In this document: positions 21,362 through 30,798 of the stretch, in pieces
Layout: the number at the start of each line of letters is the position of its first letter
Position numbering within the stretch: position 1 is the first letter of the stretch
Made by a program: the position numbers and the translations under genes
The notes under the pieces: model-generated
The model's database searches: none
Seen by the model: the letters and a program-made list of their open reading frames with translations, nothing else
What the model was told of the DNA's origin: nothing
Assembly (NCBI RefSeq): GCF_000350225.1
Contig: NW_005179321.1
Span: 1 to 64,000, forward strand
Direction: 5' to 3'
Source: Chondrus crispus
Taxonomy: Eukaryota; Rhodophyta; Florideophyceae; Gigartinales; Gigartinaceae
Length of the DNA stretch: 64,000 bases

Positions 21362-21966
21362 ATTTGCCAGCGGACTCCGGAGAGTATTATGTCGAGCGCA
21401 CGTTGGAAGGTGGCCGGTGCCCCTTTGAGTCCAAACGGCATGCGCAAGTGGCGAAACGTGCCCATGTGCGTCGTAAACGTGGTCTTATCCCGGTCTTCCG
21501 GAGCGACCGGGATCTGCCAATAACCGGAATTGCAGTCCAACGTGGTGAAGACGGCTGCATCTCCTAACGAGTCGATGCAGTCGTCCATCCGTGGCAGCGG
21601 ATACGAATCCGCTGCGGTCTTCGCGTTGAGACGCCGGTAGTCTACGCAGAACCGAAGAGAGCCGTCTTTCTTCGGTACGAGCACCACCGGGGACGCCCAC
21701 TCGGTGCTCGCGGGTTCGATAACCCCTGCGTTCAACATCTTGTTGACCTCCTTCGCAACCATTTCGCGCATGGCCGGGCCCTTCCGATAGGGCATAGAAC
21801 GAATTGGCTTCGTTCCCGGTTCGAGGGGGATGCGGTGCTCCGTGGCTTGGATCGTTCCAAGCGCACCGCTCCACAAACTCGAGTGCTTACGGGGCATCTC
21901 GAGTACGTGGCCACGGAGCTTGTCATCATCGATGTATGACAGGTCGATCTCTTTTTCCCAATCCAT
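21283..21966 (-). CDS. gypsy reverse transcriptase part
   Basis: Typical Ty3/gypsy RT blocks: VNKMLNAGVIEPASTEWASP, VVLVPKKDGSLRFCVDYRRL, TLDCNSGYWQIPV, FRHLRMPFGLKGAPATFQRA and the catalytic YLDD in CLVYLDDVIVFS. It lies between the protease and RNase H parts in the order expected for the family and overlaps the latter by about 80 bases. Confidence 0.9.
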   Translation of the reverse strand: MDWEKEIDLSYIDDDKLRGHVLEMPRKHSSLWSGALGTIQATEHRIPLEPGTKPIRSMPYRKGPAMREMVAKEVNKMLNAGVIEPASTEWASPVVLVPKKDGSLRFCVDYRRLNAKTAADSYPLPRMDDCIDSLGDAAVFTTLDCNSGYWQIPVAPEDRDKTTFTTHMGTFRHLRMPFGLKGAPATFQRALDIILSGVRWQICLVYLDDVIVFSLRTENTRGISIPS

Positions 21967-22025
21967 CGGTGGATTTTCGGGATCCTTTTGCTGGGGGAGT
22001 ACAGTAACTCTCGCCGCCGGTTGGC

Positions 22026-23258
22026 CTAAAGGTGACCGTTCGACCGGGTCGACCCCCTGCCCCCGGCGGTGGTCTCATCGTCGGAGTTGGATCGGCCAAC
22101 TCCTACCCCACCGACTTGATCGGTCAAGTCGGTCAGGTGTAGCGCGTGCGCGATCCCCTCGGCGACCTTACGTTCGGGAGTGAGGATCGCGAGGGGGTTG
22201 CGCTTCGCGTATCCCACGACGGTGTGCTTCGGAAGCCTTCTTTCTCGTCGTGAGAAATTCGCGACGATGACGTCGAAGGTCTGATTCGGTAGGACCTCCG
22301 CGACGCCATTCGTCAGCCTCACTCCATGTCGGTGTTGGAGTGAGGGCTTGGGTTCCAGGAACACGAGGCCCCTCCCCGCGGTTGTCACACGCACGCGGGC
22401 TTGTGACATCGCGGGGATGGTAACCCAGCGGGCGATTCGGATCGCTTGCGGGGCCTCCTCGCGTACGTCTGGCCGACCCGTGTGTCGCCCGTGTCGCCTG
22501 GTAGGGGGAGTCGACTCCCCCTTTCCGTCAACGATGGCGACGGAACGGCCTTGGCGTAGCTCCATTCGTTGAGCTTCGATGTCGATACATCGCACGTGCG
22601 TATCGATGAAGGCCGTGCCGAGAAGGACCGGCACGGCGAGCTGGTCCGCAACTACGAACGGAATTCGGAACACCGTGTTCCTCAACCGCACCGCCAGGCG
22701 TACGACGGCCGAAAGCTTGAGGGGGTTGCTATTCGCGCCTGCCAATCGTGGCAGAGGTGCGTCGTGCACGACGTAACGCGTCCAATCGGGGGGAAGGTCG
22801 GCCTTCCTCACCAGATTATACCCCGAGCACGTATCAACGGCGATCGTGCGGGGTTTAAATGCATTTCCCTCTGTGGCTATCGAGCCGAGGACGTTGTAGA
22901 TCTTCGACGTCATAAGGCAAATGACGCCGTCGACAACCTTCAGGGCGACCTTATCGGTGAGGTCGTTCCGCCGGGGCCCTCGATTTCGGTGCTGGCCCCG
23001 CTTTCGTTTCCTTCTCCCCCTTCCTTGGGGCGTCCGCGGATCAGTGACGCCCCTCGGATTACTCGAGTCCGTATGACACGGACCTTTTTCCGGCGACCTT
23101 GGGCTCGCGGGAGTCAGGGGGTCGACCGAATCTTTTCGGTCGTCGTTGCTCCCGTCGCCATCGTTACGCCTCACCGGGACGTCGGCTGTCCCGGTGTCTT
23201 GTTCTCCTAACGTCGGGCCTTCGGAGGCCTCGACGTGCGCTCCCTCCTGTATCGGCAT
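22026..23258 (-). CDS. gypsy protease-containing part
   Basis: A 410-codon frame. The first 110 residues are charged and Pro/Gly-rich linker. A retropepsin-like core follows, with AVDTCSGYNLVR as the active-site Asp loop and FVVADQLAVPVLLGTAFIDTH as the flap and second conserved strand (LLGxxFI). It sits between gag and RT, as in the family. The C-terminal 120 residues lead towards RT. Confidence 0.75.
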   Translation of the reverse strand: MPIQEGAHVEASEGPTLGEQDTGTADVPVRRNDGDGSNDDRKDSVDPLTPASPRSPEKGPCHTDSSNPRGVTDPRTPQGRGRRKRKRGQHRNRGPRRNDLTDKVALKVVDGVICLMTSKIYNVLGSIATEGNAFKPRTIAVDTCSGYNLVRKADLPPDWTRYVVHDAPLPRLAGANSNPLKLSAVVRLAVRLRNTVFRIPFVVADQLAVPVLLGTAFIDTHVRCIDIEAQRMELRQGRSVAIVDGKGESTPPTRRHGRHTGRPDVREEAPQAIRIARWVTIPAMSQARVRVTTAGRGLVFLEPKPSLQHRHGVRLTNGVAEVLPNQTFDVIVANFSRRERRLPKHTVVGYAKRNPLAILTPERKVAEGIAHALHLTDLTDQVGGVGVGRSNSDDETTAGGRGSTRSNGHL

Positions 23259-23398
23259 TACAGGAGCTCCCGTGCCCGCCTCCGGAAGCGGGGGATGTAT
23301 TATCGGACAATACCCCCCGTGTCCTTGGCGAGCACGCGGGGTCGGGTCTAGTTCGTGGGGAAAAGACGGCTCACGCGACCGCGTGTACGTAACCGTCT

Positions 23399-25969
23399 TT
23401 ACCCTTTTTTCGAACTACCCGTGCTATCGGAGCTAACCTCCTGGCTATCGACGGCCAAGTCCTCTTCCGGTAGCCGGTCGCGTGGGTCGGGACGATTCCC
23501 CCACTGCGGCCCGGCGGCCTTGGCGAAGTACTCCGGTACTTCTGGGCCTTGACCTGCGGCGTCCGGTCGTCGCAGGATATGGGGGACGAAGCGAGTCGGC
23601 TCTCCTTCGTGACCCTCCGTGGGTAGAGGGTACGGATCCTCTACCCAGTCTTGCAGGTACATTATCGCATTTTGTACCTGTTGGGGTAACCGAGAACGGT
23701 CTCCGTCCCCTCTTTCTCCTTGTCGGGGGTACCTTGTGTCCGCCTGGCAATAGGCGGGTCGATCCCGACGATCGACTTCGTTACGACGGTACCCGCCTCC
23801 ACGGGGGGCGAATCGTGCGCCCCCACCCGTTCGGTTCGGGAAACCTTGACGCGGGGGACGGCCCTCGCCCACCGCTTGCCGGAGGAGATTGCGCGTACCG
23901 GGGCGCGTCTCCATCTGGTAGCGATAGTTCCTGTACGCCGTGAACATTCGTTGTTCCGGCGACAGGAACGGGCACGCGTACATGGCATGCCCGTACGTAC
24001 GGCATAGCCAGCACACGTACGCGCTGCCGTCCGTTGAGGCGAAGGTCGCCGCGTGCCGCGCCTCCTCATCGGTGAGGAGGGGCACGCGAGGCGCTTTGCC
24101 TCCTGCATCTCGTCTCGATATGTCGAGCTCTGCGACCCGGGGGTCCGTACCCCTTGCAACTCTTGGAGTGGCCGCGAAGGCGGTCGCGTAACTCGATGTC
24201 GTTCCGGTCGACATCGGTGAGGGGGTTCGTGCCCCCGCGGGCCCTGCTCCTTGCGTAATGAGGACAGGGTCGGCCTGCCACTCATCCTCCCCGATATGGA
24301 GGGTCGAGGCGGGCGAACTTGTCGCGGCGGACTTCGTAGTCCTGCCAGCCTTCCCTGCCGGTTTCGAATCCGGCAGAGGTAAACCGCGCCGAGCGCGGTA
24401 CGTTGTACCTTCCGCCGTGGCGATACGGCGGATGGTCGGAAGATCGGTCTTCTGACTGCCTGGCAGCCTTTGCACAGTTTCGGATACTGCGGCACGCGTT
24501 GCCGGTGCAAGTCCCCGCACGAAGTAGTGCGCGAGGGACTGTTCGGAGAAGACTGCCGTGCATCGGAACGCGGCAGTCTCGAGTCGGTCAGCAAACGTGC
24601 TTTCCGTCTCATGCGATTGCTGTCGCGCCGTAGCGACAGCGTCGTACGCTTCACCTAACACGTCGTCCGTGAGGTAGCGTTTTAAGAATTGATTCACGAG
24701 CCCCGGCCAGCTCACGTCGTCATGGAGCTGACCGGCGCGGAGGCCACGCATCGTATAACTCGTATACAGGCGCTCCGCGTCGCGCTCGAGGAAGTGAGCG
24801 AGGACTCGTACCGCAACACCTTCGGTCAGGTGTTGCGAGTTGAAGGTGATTCGGATATCCTTCAAAAACGGCAGCAGCTGGATCGGGTCGGTACCGTCGA
24901 AGCTGCGCATCGTGGGACGGATCCCACGACAGCGTTGGACGTACTTCGCGATCCGTCCCGCCTCACCCGAGGTAACGAGCCTCGAGGTGTTATCCAAGCG
25001 GTACATACGATAGTCAGCAACGGCGCTGAACTCTTGGATCATCGTATGTACCGGCTCGAGCCCGGATTCAGCGGGACCCAGCGTGCCGAAGGAGGTAACC
25101 GGTAGCGTACGGACGTCTACCGGACCTGGATGCTCGGCGTAACTCGCCGGCGGGTAGCCGCCCCAGCGGGGATCGACGGAGAACTGCGGTTCTCCGGATC
25201 CGCGGGCGGCTCCTCCACGGTCCTGTTCGTCCGCGTACGATACGCGGTCCACTTGCGGCCTACTTCCGACGATAGGCGGCAAGGCTTGGGTCTCAGACGC
25301 AAAGTTCGTGTCTATCGGAGGACGGCTTCCTTCTGCAGTCCGACTGGTAGCGGCACCAGTCGGACGCCAACCCTCGGGGGCGGCGGCGCTCGGAGGTACG
25401 GTACCACCGGGCCCTCTCGAAGGGGCACCGGGTAGCCTTTCGGCCATGGTACGTTCCATGTCACAAGCACGCCGACGAGTGGCGTCGAGCTCAGCGGAGA
25501 GGTGCGCGAACGCACCTAACTGCTCTGCGGACGGAGAGGTTCGGTCCTCGGGTCGTCTCACCGAGGTCGGCCTCTCAGGGCGACCTTGCCCGGACGGTCC
25601 GGGCGAGGCGAAACGGGAGTCTTCGACGAGCACGATCCGCGAGTGTAACTCGTCGATCAGTGCTCGGAGATTCTCTAAGGACTGCGTCACTCTATCGAAC
25701 CTCCCTTCACGCAGGGAGCGGAGTTCGGCCATACATCGAGTGTATACATGGTCCGATACATCGATCCGAAGGGAAGTACGGACTTCCTCGATGTATTCGG
25801 CTATGCGTTCGAACATCGCCGCCGCTCTTTCCTCGGAGGATCCGAGCGACGGTTCGCGGTCACGAGGACATGCGTCGCCGTCGCCCGACGGGGCAGATGG
25901 GGACTGCACAGCGGCCGGACTCAGATCCGCCGCTTCGGAGCGGATCGAGGGCTCAAACTCTTGGCTCAT
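23399..25969 (-). CDS. gypsy gag
   Basis: An 856-codon frame that begins 81 bp after the 5' LTR on the minus strand. The N-terminal 270 residues are Ser/Pro/Arg-rich. A central helical capsid-like part has FDGTDPIQLLPFLKDIRITF and FLERDAERLYTSY, the retrotransposon-gag pattern. A CX2CX4HX4C zinc knuckle (CWLCRTYGHAMYAC) follows and then an Arg/Gly-rich tail, which binds the genomic RNA. It would form the particle in the cytoplasm. Larger than most gypsy gags because of the long low-complexity N terminus. Confidence 0.85.
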   Translation of the reverse strand: MSQEFEPSIRSEAADLSPAAVQSPSAPSGDGDACPRDREPSLGSSEERAAAMFERIAEYIEEVRTSLRIDVSDHVYTRCMAELRSLREGRFDRVTQSLENLRALIDELHSRIVLVEDSRFASPGPSGQGRPERPTSVRRPEDRTSPSAEQLGAFAHLSAELDATRRRACDMERTMAERLPGAPSRGPGGTVPPSAAAPEGWRPTGAATSRTAEGSRPPIDTNFASETQALPPIVGSRPQVDRVSYADEQDRGGAARGSGEPQFSVDPRWGGYPPASYAEHPGPVDVRTLPVTSFGTLGPAESGLEPVHTMIQEFSAVADYRMYRLDNTSRLVTSGEAGRIAKYVQRCRGIRPTMRSFDGTDPIQLLPFLKDIRITFNSQHLTEGVAVRVLAHFLERDAERLYTSYTMRGLRAGQLHDDVSWPGLVNQFLKRYLTDDVLGEAYDAVATARQQSHETESTFADRLETAAFRCTAVFSEQSLAHYFVRGLAPATRAAVSETVQRLPGSQKTDLPTIRRIATAEGTTYRARRGLPLPDSKPAGKAGRTTKSAATSSPASTLHIGEDEWQADPVLITQGAGPAGARTPSPMSTGTTSSYATAFAATPRVARGTDPRVAELDISRRDAGGKAPRVPLLTDEEARHAATFASTDGSAYVCWLCRTYGHAMYACPFLSPEQRMFTAYRNYRYQMETRPGTRNLLRQAVGEGRPPRQGFPNRTGGGARFAPRGGGYRRNEVDRRDRPAYCQADTRYPRQGERGDGDRSRLPQQVQNAIMYLQDWVEDPYPLPTEGHEGEPTRFVPHILRRPDAAGQGPEVPEYFAKAAGPQWGNRPDPRDRLPEEDLAVDSQEVSSDSTGSSKKG

Positions 25970-26035
25970 CTCGACGCGATCGGTTCGCTGAGGGAAGCGG
26001 AAGTCTTCTCGGAGATCGGACTCCAGGGTCTTCTA

Positions 26036-26048
26036 GGTCCGGAGACCA
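26036..26048 (-). promoter_or_regulatory. primer-binding site of the gypsy element
   Basis: On the minus strand TGGTCTCCGGACC begins one base after the 5' LTR. Its complement ends in CCA like a tRNA 3' end. Which tRNA primes cannot be told from this window. Confidence 0.65.
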
Positions 26049-26049
26049 C

Positions 26050-26723
26050 TGTAGCATAAACACCCCCAACGGAGAGGGGTGTATGCACAGCTCGACGTAG
26101 ACCCCGTCCGAACGGGAAGACGGGGGTGAAGCAGGACACCAGCTAACGACACCGGGCAGCGGGCCCGGGTAGCGTGGCAGAGCGGGAACGGGGAGGACGC
26201 CGGTACGCGCGAGCGGTTCGACGCCTCGACGCCCCGGCGCGGTACTGGGTAACGATCCAGTATCGACGGGCGGAGGCGGAGCCGGCTCGTGGGCGTACCG
26301 CGTGCGTCCTCAACCCGCGCTCGGTGCCGCTCTAAGGTAGTTAGCGAACGCTACCTTAGAATAAGCGGGAAGTCGGACCTTGACGGTCGGTGGGTGACAA
26401 GTCCGTGCTTGTCCTCCTCCCCCCGCCGCCGGTCCGCTCCATATTTAATGTACATAATAACCTATCATAATAGTACAGTACCGATGTACTGTAGCGACGT
26501 ACTGTAGCGGTCGGTCGACACTGTAATACTGTCAGCCATCGGGGCTGACAGTACACGTGTGTGTGCGCGCTCTTCGGTCCCGCGCGTACACGTGTACACG
26601 TGCGCCCCCTGTACTCGGGGTTAGACGTGGTGGTACTGTAGAGCATCGAGCTCTACAGTAACCGATCCGATTCTGAGTTGATCTAATCTAAAATAAAGCC
26701 CCAGGGGGGGGGGTTATGCTACA
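26050..26723 (-). repeat. LTR of the gypsy element (5' LTR in element sense)
   Basis: It has the same TGTAGCATAA start and TTATGCTACA end as the left copy, is 674 bp long, and differs by scattered substitutions and a few short indels clustered around the CACGTG-rich stretch near 26,560-26,640. Confidence 0.93.
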
Positions 26724-26728
26724 TTTAC
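26724..26728. repeat. right target-site duplication of the gypsy element (TTTAC)
   Basis: Matches the five bases directly left of the element at 11,858-11,862. Confidence 0.9.
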
Positions 26729-29345
26729 CACAAGCGGAAGAGGCTCCGACTTTCTGGATGAGATGCAAAGGTTTGTTAGAATTGAAAGATGTAGGTTCCA
26801 ATCAAAGGACGTGTTCTTCTCGCCGGCATTATGATGGAAAGAGGAGCCAACCCCAAAACGTTTTTGCGGTTGAGAGGCTGAGAGGTTGAGAGGTTGATAT
26901 GTTTTCTCTGTAGTTAATCTGCATTGTCATTATTTTCTAAAACGTGGATCACCCATTACCGTTTCTGACACCCGTAACAGGTTAAAGGCGAAAGCAAATA
27001 ATGCTCACCACTAGAGTGTAGTGGTTTCTAGAAACAGTAGCGGTATTGTTGAACAGGATTAAAATACAATGCATGAATACACTGGGGAATGAGGTAGAGA
27101 GCTGCAGTTGTGGGCTGAAAGTGGGTAGTGTTGATTTTGTGAGATGACCAATCATTGTAATAACTGATATCGGTTGTCCAGGAGGACATGAGGGAGGACC
27201 TCATCCAAAATGCCGCCGGATATTGTGCAGATACTACCCTAATTCAAAGAAAATAAAACTGTATAACAGTGAAGGTCTCTATAGAAGGCATATGCAGACG
27301 AGAACCATGATCCCAAGAGAAATTGCTTCCTCACAGATGGTTCAAGCATGTCCCGATGGTCGATATACAAACGGGGATGGAGACGACCCTTCTCCACAGA
27401 CGAGGGCAGATCCCAAAGCACGACAAAGGACCGAAGTAGTGTCAGATTTCGAATAGAAGGAAAGTATTGCTTTGGACACAACTGATAATGGCAAACGATG
27501 CACCTGTACAAGAAAAAAGGAGAGCATTGATTACCATACAATTAGATCCAAACCGGTCGGTTCGTCCCGCAGACTCTTGTAGTGATACATTGGTTGCTTT
27601 TTAATGGAGAAAGTGCTCCTTGAAAGTATAAGACCACTTCTACTGAAACAGTCAGAATGCATACGAAATTAATATCTAATTCATCAAAACGAACGGAATT
27701 GAGAATAGGGTTCAGAAGATGCGACCAAGATGCAAAATAGAGGAAGTAGAGTCGTTTTATCAGCGAAAAACGGAGTCCACTTTCCGAAAGTACATAATAT
27801 TAACCTGCTTATCCCAACCAGCAAGATATGCGGAAATGAAAGAAAATCATGTCCTCTTCTTGAGACTGACAGGTCGTTCCTCGTTAAGATGCGACGTGAA
27901 GAAGAACGTACTCGACTCTTGTGGATATAGTGAACACAACAATGCTTGTCATCGTTTGAGAACCGACGGAACTTCCTCAACACATAACAGGCGCTTGCCC
28001 TCTGGCCTATTGCCTACCCAAGCAAGGGCGAGGACGGAGATATTTAGGTGTTGGGGATATAGTGAAGTGCTCTCTCACGGCCTCGACGTCAGCCCCGATT
28101 CGTACCATTGCGCACGGCTAACTCGAACAATGTGATGATGAGCGCCAATGAACGGCATCAACACATCTGCTCTCGATCGACTAAGTGCAATGATCTGTAA
28201 CGCACAGACAACGCGAAAGTTATAGAGCGAGAAATGACACTAGCCAGAAACCTCTTGCTTCGCACACTGACGCCATTCCCCAAATCTCCATTTCAGGTAC
28301 CCCTGTCCAACCGCCAGATTGCTTGTCAGACATCAGATTAGCGCCTCCACTAGATGTTCAAATGTTGAGACATGGAAATCTCCCGGATACGTGCAACGAG
28401 AAACCACTGAGCAGCGAGAGGATACGCTGCCAAAATCTAAAACTATTCATATCAAAGACGTTTTCTCCCTCAACATTGGTGTCGTTGTCCTGTGCTGAAA
28501 AGAAGATAGCCTCACTTGCAAAAGCCCGACACCGCGGCGCTTTCAAAAGGCTTTCAGTTCAATCCCTTTGCCGCATACAAAAAGACCGTGTCCTTCGTAA
28601 GGCTAACTTTCTCGGGCGTGTATGAGGTGAGTACGAGAGAGAGAATAACCCAATGAAAAAAGTGGTTTCCCGTATGGGGTGAAGGTGAGCAAAGGGCAGG
28701 GATCACTGCGGAGCGCTCGTCCTGCTTTCGGACAGGAAGATATCCTAACATCTTTTGAAGACTCATGTTCTACGGTTTGAGATGCAAACACGTTCAAGTT
28801 TTATTCATGACTGTTTCGATGGCCGAGCCGACTGAGTTGAGTCGGTCGTTGCCGTTTTACATTGTGACAGATTTCAGAGTTACCCATACTGAACTACAAA
28901 GGATTAATCTAACTTTAAAGTGAAGTAGCAAGTAGCTGTAGAAATGTGTCAATTCGTCTGCTGAATTTTGTTCCGTTCTCGCTGAATTAGTCTCCATCAA
29001 GGATCCCAAAAATACCAAACAGGATGAAACGATACCAGGGCATATTGAGAATTAAGTGCAAGAGACACTCCGATCACCTCCACTCCGGATGAGCAGAAGT
29101 ATAATCGATCAATGAAATAGCTTCTCCATATCGTCGTGATACAGTAGAAGCATCAACTCGATCTCAGTAAGTGCCTTACACTTTCTACTCCGACAAACAC
29201 GATCAAAACGATGCAAGGATGTGTTTCCTTCTTGCAGTGGGCGTTAGAGCTGAAAATCAGTGTTGAAGGTAGCTCAACTGCATCGTCACACATGCGTCAT
29301 GTATAAAAAAGACATAGTGCCTTGTCACCCGACACCACGGCATGA
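26729..29345. other. no recognisable gene
   Basis: AT-leaning sequence that was continuous with the DNA left of 11,858 before the gypsy insertion. The longest frames (about 140 codons near 27,719-28,135; 100 codons at 28,323-28,625) show no motif, and their composition is not protein-like. It may contain very old element debris. Confidence 0.5.
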
Positions 29346-29378
29346 TCTATGTTTAGTTCTGGCGTCAGTTCCCGCGGG

Positions 29379-29781
29379 ACGATACGTTTTGGGCACATGT
29401 CAAGATCGATACGTAATGACAAAAAACGTATCGTCCGGGCCTGATTCGACGTATGTGCGATTTTGGTACTGCCTACGGTATATGGCCCAAAACGTATCGT
29501 GCCGGACGGTTTTAACGGCGACAGTTTTCTGGAGGGACGATACGTTTTAGGCCGATTTACACGGCGGCACCACCATACGCGCTGTATTTGCAACATTGCT
29601 GTTGGCAATTTCTGACTAAAAGTTTACCGACAGCGGCGCACAGCCAATAAAATGTCAGTGCGCAAAATCTAGTTTTAGCCGTGTGCGATTAGAGGCGCAT
29701 GAGCAATATTATTAACTTCATATTTTATCACGTACCATGTCCCTCGTCTGCCAAGATTGTCAGATGCTCAAAACGTATCGT
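29379..29781. repeat. five ACGATACGTTTT motifs in alternating orientation
   Basis: The core ACGATACGTTTT lies at 29,379 (+), 29,423 (-), 29,489 (-), 29,537 (+) and 29,770 (-), mostly with GGGC or GGCC next to it. Neighbouring opposite copies can form foldbacks. The core resembles GAACGATGCGTTTTGG in the minisatellite that follows, so the array probably grew from it. In copy 2 this stretch falls in the assembly gap. Confidence 0.7.
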
Positions 29782-29973
29782 GCTGGGGGGGCAATTACAG
29801 CAGGCAGATTTAGTGGCAGGGCCTTATACTGCACTAACAGTGTCCCAATGCGCATGTACGAATTACACAATAAGGCGTCGTAATTTATGTCCTGAACATC
29901 AAAGCTTTCTAAGTTATTTACTGCGCGAAATTGAAAAGCGCCGTATGCAGGTTTCGATGATCGTTGCCTCAAC

Positions 29974-30466
29974 GACGCATTTTGGACGGGTGTGTCAGAG
30001 ATGCGTTGGGGAGGGATGCGCGCACGATGCGTTCTGGAGAGGTGCGTCTAGGATGCGAGCTGAGGGGGTGCGAGAATGATGCGTTGGAAGGGGTGCCAGA
30101 ATGCTACGTTGGAGAGGGGTGCGCTCGTGATGTGTTCTATAGGGGTGCGCTCATCATTCGTTTCAGAGGAATGCCAGAATGATACGTTCGAGAGGGGTGC
30201 GCCCACGACGCGTTCTAAGGAGGTGCAAGATTGATGCGTTCGGGAGGGGGGCGCCCATGATGCGGTCTGGAGGGGCGTGAGAACAGTGCGTTTTGGAAGG
30301 GTGCGAGAATGATACGTTCGGGACGGGTGCGCCCACGATGCGTTCTGAAGGGGTGCGAGAATGATACGTTCTGGAGCGGCGCGAGAACGATGCGTTTTGG
30401 AAGGGTGAGAGAATGATACTTTGGAGAGGGCTACTCGCAAGACGCGTCTTGCAAGGGGCCTGAACG
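29974..30466 (+). repeat. 26-bp minisatellite, 19 units (copy 1)
   Basis: Units follow the pattern GATGCGTTCTGGAGGGGTGC plus GAGAAT or GCCCAC, each 26 bp except one of 25. The total of 493 bp equals 19 units. Purine-rich on this strand. It lies 330 bp beyond the 3' end of the helicase gene, at the outer edge of the unit. Confidence 0.85.
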
Positions 30467-30798
30467 GTGCGTTTGCATGTTTCTTTTCTGTTTCAGCTAC
30501 TTCTGTAGTAGATGGCCGTCACGAAAGCACAAGTGTAAATTTTGTGGGGTTGTTTGTGTAGTGGAGAAACAGCAAAACGGCACAATTGGTGAGCATAGCA
30601 GTTGGATATGGCGCGACGTAGAAGATATATAAATGAATGATTCAACAAAAATGGCGGGTAGTGATCGCACGGGCACATGGAAATGTGAGGATCGCTGTGA
30701 CATGTGAATGGTTCCGTTTTCGAGAAGATTGAAGCTTTCTATCGTTGAGAGTTTATTGAAAATGTGGTCCTAATACTGCAGTATGTGGATATCGAAAA

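Larger units (their letters stand above)
11863..26723 (-). mobile_element. complete Ty3/gypsy chromovirus, 14.9 kb
   Basis: Both LTRs, a 5-bp target-site duplication, a primer-binding site and a polypurine tract are present. The order of parts on the minus strand is gag, protease, RT, RNase H, integrase, chromodomain, so it is a chromovirus. It is much richer in G+C than the DNA on either side. The LTRs differ by roughly a dozen positions by eye (near 98% identity), so the insertion is young; years cannot be given without a rate. It looks structurally whole, with about two or three interruptions of the coding frame, some of which may be natural frame junctions. Its length is well above the usual 5-8 kb because of a 6-kb segment between pol and the 3' LTR. 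Confidence 0.92.

Noticed and set aside
24081-24191. Plus-strand frames within gag (23,482-26,100)
   Set aside because: The GC-rich gag frame produces many open antisense stretches; none has a recognisable domain.
26729-29345. Coding gene in the 27.7-28.6 kb frames
   Set aside because: Frames of 100-140 codons show no motif or consistent codon use, and overlap on both strands.
29974-30466. CRISPR-like array
   Set aside because: The 26-bp units follow one another without unique spacers, vary in sequence and lie in eukaryotic DNA; this is a minisatellite.
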